Assembly (NCBI GenBank): GCA_016742175.1
Contig: JACVCH010000001.1
Coordinates: 248,001-312,000, forward strand
DNA: 64,000 nt
Direction of reading: 5' to 3'
DNA from: Rhizobiaceae bacterium
GTDB lineage: Bacteria > Pseudomonadota > Alphaproteobacteria > Rhizobiales > Rhizobiaceae
In this document: positions 56,831-64,000 of the stretch, piece after piece
Position numbering within the stretch: the first letter of the stretch is position 1
How the letters are laid out: each line of letters starts with the position of its first letter
Notes under the pieces: model-generated
Databases searched by the model: none
Told to the model about the DNA's origin: nothing
Seen by the model: the letters and a program-made list of their open reading frames with translations, nothing else
Made by a program: the position numbers and the translations under genes

Positions 56831-57610
56831 ATGGTCGAAATCACCCTTCCCAAGAATTCGCGGATCAACGAGGGCAAGACTTGGCCGAAGCCGGCCGGCG
56901 CCACGAATTTGCGCGAATACAAGATCTATCGCTGGTCGCCGGACGACGACGAGAACCCGCGCACCGATACCTATTATGTCGACATGGACGATTGCGGGCC
57001 GATGGTCCTCGATGCGCTCCTGTGGATCAAGAACAATGTCGATCCGACGCTGACGCTGCGCCGTTCGTGCCGCGAGGGCATCTGCGGTTCGTGCGCGATG
57101 AACATCGACGGCACCAACACGCTTGCCTGCACCAAGGGCGCGGACGAGGTGTCGGGCGTCGTCAAGGTCTATCCGCTGCCGCACATGCCGGTGGTCAAGG
57201 ACCTCGTGCCGGACCTGACCGTGCCCTATGCGCAGTTGTCCTCGATCCAGCCCTGGCTGCAGACGGTCTCGCCGGAGCCCGCCAAGGAATGGACGCAGAG
57301 CCACGAGGACCGCCAGAAGCTCGACGGCCTCTACGAGTGCATCCTGTGCTTCTGCTGCCAGACCTCGTGCCCGTCCTACTGGTGGAACGGCGAGCGCTAT
57401 CTGGGGCCCGCCGTGCTCTTGCAGGCCTATCGCTGGCTGATCGACTCCAGGGACGAGGCGACCGGCGAGCGGCTCGACAATCTCGAAGACCCGTTCCGCC
57501 TCTATCGCTGCCATACGATCATGAACTGCACGCAGGCGTGCCCCAAGGGGCTGAATCCGGCCAAGGCGATCGCTGAGATCAAGAAGATGATGGTGGAACG
57601 GCGGGTGTAA
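56831..57610 (+). CDS. sdhB: succinate dehydrogenase iron-sulfur subunit
   Basis: A 259-residue electron-transfer subunit. The [2Fe-2S] ligands lie in [13 protein letters not shown], the [4Fe-4S] and [3Fe-4S] ligands in [17 protein letters not shown] and [17 protein letters not shown]. It passes electrons from SdhA flavin to quinone at SdhCD. It closes the sdhCDAB operon; a palindromic repeat follows at once. Confidence 0.98.
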   Translation: MVEITLPKNSRINEGKTWPKPAGATNLREYKIYRWSPDDDENPRTDTYYVDMDDCGPMVLDALLWIKNNVDPTLTLRRSCREGICGSCAMNIDGTNTLACTKGADEVSGVVKVYPLPHMPVVKDLVPDLTVPYAQLSSIQPWLQTVSPEPAKEWTQSHEDRQKLDGLYECILCFCCQTSCPSYWWNGERYLGPAVLLQAYRWLIDSRDEATGERLDNLEDPFRLYRCHTIMNCTQACPKGLNPAKAIAEIKKMMVERRV

Positions 57611-57624
57611 GCCAGCCCCAACGC

Positions 57625-57753
57625 GCGTCATCCCGGAAGGGGATCGGCGCGCAGCGGCGAGACCCTATCCGAGACCCATTCCGTGACATTCGACCGCACG
57701 GAATGGGTCCCGGCTCTCGCCTCGCTTCGCTCGGACTTCGGCCGGGATGACGC
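57625..57753. repeat. palindromic intergenic element of a third type
   Basis: Outer arms GCGTCATCCCGG / CCGGGATGACGC are perfect over 12 bases at the ends; an inner hairpin GACCCATTCCGTG / CACGGAATGGGTC (57673-57709) is perfect over 13. The centre and arms resemble repeats widespread between genes in Hyphomicrobiales (recollection). It follows sdhB and may end or stabilise that transcript. Confidence 0.85.
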
Positions 57754-57847
57754 CGGGCGCGGAAGATCACATTCGCTTCCCGCAGCCTTGATTTGAAACT
57801 GCCTCGCACGGCGCTACGTTCCTTCGCAACACCCTCGGAGGACGACC

Positions 57848-58450
57848 ATGTTCCGCACTGCCGCGCTTGCGCTCACCCTTGCCTTTACCGCCCTGCCGGC
57901 CTCCGCGCAGAACACCGAGCGGGCGATCTTCGCCGGCGGGTGCTTCTGGTGCGTGGAGTCCGATTTCGACAAGGTCGGCGGTGTCATCTCGACGACGTCC
58001 GGCTATATCGGCGGGACGAACGAGAATCCGACCTACGAAAACCACACTGCTGCGCGGCACCGCGAGGCGGTCGAGATCGTCTACGACCCGTCGCGGGTCA
58101 GCTACGATGCGCTGCTGTCGGCCTTCTTCCGCTCGGTCGATCCGACCGATGCGGGCGGGCAGTTCTGCGATCGGGGCTTCAGCTATTCGACCGCCGTCTA
58201 TGCGGTCGGCGACGCCCAGCTTGCGGCGGCGCAGGCCGCGAAGACGGAGGCCGCGCAGGCGCTCGGCGGCGTGCAGCTTGCGACCGAGATCGTGCCGGCG
58301 CCGCAATTCTGGCCTGCCGAGGAATATCACCAGGACTACTACACCAAGAACCCACTGCGCTACCGCTACTATCGCGGCGCGTGCGGGCGCGACGCGCGGG
58401 TGAAGGAAGTCTGGGGGTCCGAAGCGATGGCCGGCATCAAGGGCAGCTAA
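57848..58450 (+). CDS. msrA: exported peptide-methionine (S)-S-oxide reductase
   Basis: A 200-residue MsrA with an N-terminal signal peptide (ALALTLAFTALPASAQ-N), so it repairs methionine-S-sulfoxide in the periplasm. The active-site motif AGGCFWCVESDFDK is at about residues 33-46; the recycling Cys is probably in the CGRDARVKE tail. GGAGG precedes ATG 57848. Electron supply to the periplasm is not evident here. Confidence 0.93.
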   Translation: MFRTAALALTLAFTALPASAQNTERAIFAGGCFWCVESDFDKVGGVISTTSGYIGGTNENPTYENHTAARHREAVEIVYDPSRVSYDALLSAFFRSVDPTDAGGQFCDRGFSYSTAVYAVGDAQLAAAQAAKTEAAQALGGVQLATEIVPAPQFWPAEEYHQDYYTKNPLRYRYYRGACGRDARVKEVWGSEAMAGIKGS

Positions 58451-58505
58451 CCAGGACGCGCCGATATCAGCCCTGAGCGGCCTGCAAACGGCAGTCTTGG
58501 GCACT

Positions 58506-58539
58506 CCGGCCGGGGTCGGTTTTCCGATCTCCCGGCCGG
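58506..58539. terminator. strong hairpin between convergent genes
   Basis: CCGGCCGGG / CCCGGCCGG with an inner TCGG / CCGA pair around TTTT. ATCAGCCC and GGGCTGAT further out (about 58467 and 58552) extend the symmetry. No U tract, so a terminator role for msrA and the dehydrogenase gene is only likely by position. Confidence 0.5.
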
Positions 58540-58559
58540 TTCCCCTCGGGTCGGGCTGA

Positions 58560-59672
<1,113 letters not shown>

Positions 59673-59793
59673 GGCGTTTCCTCCCGTCTGTTACATGCGC
59701 AACAGTCTAGGCGAAACGCGCGGTTCTTTGGTTGCGAAGACGCAAGGGAAACGGATGTTCCCTTGCGTAAAAGCCGGTCGGCTGCTCAGGAAA

Positions 59794-60231
59794 TTACGCG
59801 AGCTTGGCGTCGAGCGTGAGCTTGATCGCGCCGAGCGCCTTGGAGACGGGGCAGCCGGTCTTGGCCTTTTCGGCAAGTTCCCGGAACTTGGCCTCGTCGA
59901 CACCGGGAACCTTTGCGGTCAGCTTCAGCGCGCTTTCGGTGATCTCGAAGCCGCCGCCGGCAGCCGGGCCGTAGGTGACGGTCGCGGTCGTCTCCAGCTT
60001 TTCGGCCGGCGTGCCGCTTTCGGCGAGGAGATGCGAGAGCTGCATGGAGAAGCAGCCGGCATGGGCGGCCGCGATCAGTTCTTCCGGGTTGGTGCCCGAC
60101 TTGCCGCTTTCGTCCTCGAAGCGGCCCTTGAAGGAATAGGGCTGCTTGGAGAACGCGCCGCTCTGCATGTCGAGCGTGCCCGATCCGTCCTTGAGCGCGC
60201 CTTGCCAGATTGCCGTTGCGTGCCTGTTCAT
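59794..60231 (-). CDS. OsmC family peroxiredoxin
   Basis: A 145-residue thiol peroxidase of the OsmC/Ohr family (OsmC subgroup). The two active cysteines are in AAAHAGCFSMQLSHLL and AEKAKTGCPVSKAL. It reduces organic peroxides. ATG 60231 is preferred over TTG 60246; GGAGAG stands upstream. Confidence 0.93.
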   Translation of the reverse strand: MNRHATAIWQGALKDGSGTLDMQSGAFSKQPYSFKGRFEDESGKSGTNPEELIAAAHAGCFSMQLSHLLAESGTPAEKLETTATVTYGPAAGGGFEITESALKLTAKVPGVDEAKFRELAEKAKTGCPVSKALGAIKLTLDAKLA

Positions 60232-60298
60232 GTTGCTCTCCTTCAACAGGGTTGGTGTCGTCCCTCAACTTAGGAGCGGGCCGCATGGTTTCCAGTGG

Positions 60299-60757
60299 CT
60301 ATTGGCAGACGTCGATCCATTCGGCGCCGGTGAGCGCGACGAGGCGGGTCGTCGGCAGGCGGATCGCGGCGTTGGTGGCGCCAGCGGCAGGGACGACCTC
60401 GTCGAACTTTTGCAGCGAGACGTCGCAATAGATGGGCAGCGCCGAGGGCAGGCCGAAGGGGCAGACACCGCCGACCGGGTGCGAGGTGACTTCCACCACC
60501 TCTTCGGCCGGCAGCATGCGTGCCTTGCCGCCGAAGCGGTCCTTGAACTTGCGGTTGTCGAGCCGCGCGAGGCCGGAGGCGATGATCAGCATCGGCTCCT
60601 CGCCGACGCGCAGGCAAATCGTCTTGGCGATCTGGTCGGGCTCGACGCCATGGGTTTCTGCGGCGAGGGCGACGGTCGCGGAACTCTGCTCGGTTTCGAT
60701 GACGGCAATGTCGGGGGCGTTCTCGGCGAGGAACGCGCGCACGCTTTCAAGGCTCAT
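60299..60757 (-). CDS. YbaK/EbsC-family aminoacyl-tRNA deacylase
   Basis: A 152-residue protein of the YbaK/ProX editing-domain family, which removes misacylated Cys or Ala from tRNA-Pro and relatives. The catalytic Lys context is visible (DQIAKTICLRVGEE, RKFKDRFGGKARML) and the TSHPVGGVCPFGLP loop is typical. It lies 16 bases before the UbiH-like gene end on the same strand, separate from OsmC by a short gap. Confidence 0.88.
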   Translation of the reverse strand: MSLESVRAFLAENAPDIAVIETEQSSATVALAAETHGVEPDQIAKTICLRVGEEPMLIIASGLARLDNRKFKDRFGGKARMLPAEEVVEVTSHPVGGVCPFGLPSALPIYCDVSLQKFDEVVPAAGATNAAIRLPTTRLVALTGAEWIDVCQ

Positions 60758-60773
60758 GTGATGTCCTGAAATT

Positions 60774-62024
60774 TCAGATGGCTTCGCCGCGCAAGAGGCG
60801 CGGGGCGGTGGGCGAGAGGCCGGAGGCCTGGCGGATGAAGAACTCCTTCAGGCGCGGCATGCGCTCGACGAGGCCGAGCCCGATGTCGCGGACGGCGCGG
60901 ACCGGCGCGATGTCGTTGGAGAAGAGACGGTTCAGGACGTCCGTCGTTACGCCCATCTGCACCGTGTCGAAGCGGCGCCAGCGCTCGTAGCGCTGGAGAA
61001 CGTCGAGCGCGCCGATGTCTTGGCCGAGCCGGTCGGCGTCGACGACGGTCTCGGCCAACGCGGCGGCGTCCTTGAAGCCGAGATTGAGGCCCTGGCCGGC
61101 GATCGGGTGGATGCCGTGCGCGGCGTCGCCCACCAGCGCGAAGCGCGGCTTGACGAAATCGCGCGCGAGCGTCAGCCCGAGCGGCCAGGCGCGGGGCTTG
61201 CCTTCGACATGGATTTCGCCGAGCTCCAGGCCGAAGCGCTGCTCGAGCTCGTGCTCGAAGACGATCAGATCGTCGGCGACGAGACGGTCGGCATCCTCGG
61301 TGCGCTCGGTCCAGACGATCGAGGAGCGGTTGTTGCCGTTCTCGTCGGGCGCGAGCGGCAGGGTGGCGAAGGGGCCGGCGGGCAAAAAGTGCTCTTCCGC
61401 CCGGCCATTGTGCGGGCGCTCGTGGCGGACGGTGCAGACGATGCCGGACTGGCCGTAATCCCAATGGACGGTCCGGATGCCGGCCATGTCGCGCAGCCGC
61501 GATTTGACGCCATCGGCGGCGACGAGCAGCCGCGCCTCGACGCTCGACCCGTCGGCGAAGTCGACGCGGGTCGTCGCGGCAAGCGGCGCGAAGCCGGTCA
61601 CGCCCAGCCCCTCGCGGATCTCGACGCCGAGTTCGCCAGCGCGGCGGCGCAGCGCGCCGTTGAGGTTCCTGTTGGCGACCATGTGGGCGAAGGCTTCGCT
61701 AGGCCCGACCTCGCCGTCGAAGGTGAGGAAGACGGGCCGCACCGGATCGGAGGTGCGGGAATCCGTGACGATCATCTCCGTCATCGCCTGCGCGCCCGGT
61801 GCGATCTCGTCCCAGCAGCCGAGTTGGTCGAGCATCCGCGTCGCCGCCGCCGCAATGGCCGAGGCGCGCGTGTCGCGCTGCCAGACGCCCTCGGGCGCCG
61901 CATCGACGATCAGCACCGACAGGTTCGGCCGCGCCGCCTTGATCGACACCGCCGCGGCAAGGCCGACATAGCCCGCGCCGGCGATGACGATGTCGACTGC
62001 GCGTCCGTTCGTGTCCTCAACCAT
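60774..62024 (-). CDS. UbiH/UbiF/COQ6-family FAD monooxygenase
   Basis: A 416-residue flavoprotein hydroxylase, most likely of ubiquinone ring modification. FAD motifs: VIAGAGYVGLAAAVSIK near residue 12, and FALVGDAAHGIHPIAGQGLN near 306 with the following LGFKDAAALAE. AAGGA precedes ATG 62024. Which ring position it hydroxylates is not readable; UbiH, UbiI, UbiF and UbiL types are close relatives. It diverges from tesB. Confidence 0.9.
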   Translation of the reverse strand: MVEDTNGRAVDIVIAGAGYVGLAAAVSIKAARPNLSVLIVDAAPEGVWQRDTRASAIAAAATRMLDQLGCWDEIAPGAQAMTEMIVTDSRTSDPVRPVFLTFDGEVGPSEAFAHMVANRNLNGALRRRAGELGVEIREGLGVTGFAPLAATTRVDFADGSSVEARLLVAADGVKSRLRDMAGIRTVHWDYGQSGIVCTVRHERPHNGRAEEHFLPAGPFATLPLAPDENGNNRSSIVWTERTEDADRLVADDLIVFEHELEQRFGLELGEIHVEGKPRAWPLGLTLARDFVKPRFALVGDAAHGIHPIAGQGLNLGFKDAAALAETVVDADRLGQDIGALDVLQRYERWRRFDTVQMGVTTDVLNRLFSNDIAPVRAVRDIGLGLVERMPRLKEFFIRQASGLSPTAPRLLRGEAI

Positions 62025-62129
62025 GGATCGGTCCTTCCGAATGCTGTGTCTTCTTGACTTCGCGGTGCGTAGCTGTTGCAACCCGCGCATCTTTCCAAGG
62101 AATGTCGGCCTTCGCCGGGGGATTTCAAC

Positions 62130-63005
62130 ATGACGACCGCCATGCAGGAACTTCTGTCCATACTCGATCTCGAGCGGCTGGAACACAATCTGTATCGTGG
62201 TCGCAGCCCGCAATCGGGCTGGCAGCGTGTGTTCGGCGGTCAGGTGATCGGCCAGGCGCTGGTCGCTGCGCAGCGCACGGTAGAGGCCGAGCGCCACGTC
62301 CACTCATTGCATTGCTACTTCATGCGGCCTGGCGATCCGTCCGTGCCGATCATCTACGAGGTCGACCGCATCCGCGACGGCGGCTCGTTCACCACGCGGC
62401 GCGTCGTCGCGATCCAGCACGGCCATGCGATCTTTTCGCTCGAAGCCTCGTTCCAGGCCGAGGAGGAGGGGCTGGAGCACCAGATCGACGGGCCGCTCGA
62501 CGTTCCGGAGCCGGAGACGCTGAAGTCGCAGCACGATTTGATCGAGACGATGGGCGAGAACGTGCCCGAGGCGATCCGCAAATTCTGGGCGCGCGAGCGG
62601 CCGCTGGAGATCAAGCCGGTCTTCCTCGAACATTATACGACGCGCAAGAAGCTGCCGCCGCAGCAGCGCGTGTGGGTGCGCACAACCGGCGATGTGCCGG
62701 ATGACCGGGCGCTGCAGGCGGCGATCCTCGCCTATCTCTCCGACATGACGCTGCTCGACACCTCGACCTTCGCGCATGGCCGTACCGGTTTCGACCCCGA
62801 CCTGATGATGGCGAGCCTCGACCATGCCATGTGGTTCCACCGGCCGCACAGGCTGGACGACTGGCTGCTCTACAGCCAGGACAGCCCTAACGCGATCGGC
62901 GCACGCGGCTTCACGCGCGGTTTCCTCTATGGCCGCGACGGGCGCCTGATCGCCTCGGTGGCGCAGGAAGGCCTCGTCCGCGTCAAGACGAAGCCCAAGA
63001 AATAG
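62130..63005 (+). CDS. tesB: acyl-CoA thioesterase II
   Basis: A 291-residue double hot-dog thioesterase. RVFGGQVIGQALVAAQRTV and the second-half catalytic Asp region (SLDHAMWFHRPHRLDDWLLY), with the conserved C-terminal GFTRGFLYGRDGRLIASVAQ, mark the TesB family. GGGGGA lies upstream of ATG 62130; an in-frame ATG at 62076 is less suitable. It hydrolyses medium- to long-chain acyl-CoA. Confidence 0.95.
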   Translation: MTTAMQELLSILDLERLEHNLYRGRSPQSGWQRVFGGQVIGQALVAAQRTVEAERHVHSLHCYFMRPGDPSVPIIYEVDRIRDGGSFTTRRVVAIQHGHAIFSLEASFQAEEEGLEHQIDGPLDVPEPETLKSQHDLIETMGENVPEAIRKFWARERPLEIKPVFLEHYTTRKKLPPQQRVWVRTTGDVPDDRALQAAILAYLSDMTLLDTSTFAHGRTGFDPDLMMASLDHAMWFHRPHRLDDWLLYSQDSPNAIGARGFTRGFLYGRDGRLIASVAQEGLVRVKTKPKK

Positions 63006-63031
63006 GCAAATCAGGCAACGCTGCCGGAATT

Positions 63032-63551
<520 letters not shown>

Positions 63552-63634
63552 AAAATCCCGGCCGCATTCGCGCGATGCGAGGGGTTCGGCCTCGCCGCGA
63601 AATGCCCAAGGCAACAATCGACATGGAGACTGCA

Positions 63635-64000
63635 ATGAAGATTCCAACCATCGCGTCGGTGCGCGCCGCCGCCGGCGCAATCGGCCTCACGGCCCTTGCC
63701 GCGCTGCCCGCTTTCGCGCAGGAGGCGGCCGATGCCGCGGCTCCCGCCACCACCATGGACAAGGGCGACACCGCCTTCATGATGATCGCGACCGTGCTCG
63801 TGCTGTTCATGATTCTGCCGGGCCTCGCCCTTTTCTATGGCGGTCTCGTGCGTGCCAAGAACATGCTGTCGGTGCTCATGCAGTGCATGATGATCACCGC
63901 GCTCGTCATCGTCGTGTGGGTCACCTACGGCTATTCCTTCGCCTTCGGCGGCGGCACCGGCCCGTTCTGGGGCGGGCTCGGCAAGCTCTTCCTCGCCGGC
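63635..64000 (+). CDS. amtB: ammonium transporter AmtB, 5' part
   Basis: The first 122 codons only; the gene runs past the window end. A signal-like leader (AIGLTALAALPAFAQE) is followed by the first membrane helix (FMMIATVLVLFMILPGLALF), then FYGGLVRAKNMLSVLMQCMM, the conserved helix 2 start. It moves ammonium across the inner membrane and is gated by GlnK. ATG 63623 in the same frame could serve as an alternative start. Confidence 0.95.
   Translation, partial: MKIPTIASVRAAAGAIGLTALAALPAFAQEAADAAAPATTMDKGDTAFMMIATVLVLFMILPGLALFYGGLVRAKNMLSVLMQCMMITALVIVVWVTYGYSFAFGGGTGPFWGGLGKLFLAG

Overview
The window reads as chromosomal, housekeeping-rich DNA from an alphaproteobacterium of the order Hyphomicrobiales. 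It is probably close to Mesorhizobium and the Phyllobacteriaceae. The reasons are strong G/C bias in third codon positions, a tol-pal block joined to ybgC and ruvCAB, an sdhCDAB order, a DUF680-like small secreted protein, and long intergenic palindromes of the kind seen in rhizobia. No rRNA, tRNA, insertion sequence, prophage or CRISPR array was recognised. The genus is inference; no base composition was computed and no database was searched.

Layout. 1-2874 (+): end of an ABC importer (ATPase tail, two permeases) with a nitrilase-type amidohydrolase and a RidA protein. 3108-9053: a minus-strand catabolic/transport operon (FAD amino-acid oxidase, TRAP transporter, BASS-type carrier) facing a plus-strand Asp/Glu-racemase-like gene. 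9108-22926 (-): ftsH, tilS, cpoB-pal-tolBARQ-ybgC and ruvBAC, ending with a DUF1465 gene. Two PIN-domain toxin-antitoxin pairs are threaded into the ruvCAB operon, one between ruvC and ruvA and one between ruvA and ruvB, each with 4-base coupling to the next ruv gene. 23106-25740 (-): a candidate small RNA, an acyl-CoA synthetase and a TauE/SafE exporter. 25845-34127 (+): ThiE-like and Sel1 proteins, efp, suhB, a MotA-like/OmpA-like pair, a flavoprotein and an M20 amidohydrolase.

34128-41050: an ABC exporter, rpmE, yebC with a SelT/W/H-type protein, an MBL-fold protein, a TerC protein, a YmdB-type phosphoesterase, 5-formyl-THF cyclo-ligase and a probable 6S RNA upstream of it. 41421-47954: a small secreted protein, an orphan MoxR ATPase, TraB/GumN, xerC, and rimM-trmD-rplS. 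48165-53968: leuC, a GGDEF cyclase, a membrane protein coupled to a ClpP-like protease, and two small exported proteins. 54171-64000: sdhCDAB, an exported MsrA, an NAD-dependent amino-acid dehydrogenase, OsmC, YbaK, UbiH-like and TesB proteins, then glnK and the start of amtB.

How it fits together. The blocks serve envelope maintenance (Tol-Pal, FtsH), recombination repair (RuvABC, XerC), translation (TilS, EF-P, RimM, TrmD, L19, L31), respiration (complex II) and nitrogen sensing (GlnK-AmtB). They are interspersed with small organic-nitrogen catabolic clusters. The most unusual feature seen is the insertion of two toxin-antitoxin modules inside ruvCAB with translational coupling. A candidate sRNA, a perfect 16-bp palindrome before the small secreted protein, and a membrane protein-ClpP-like protease pair also merit checking.
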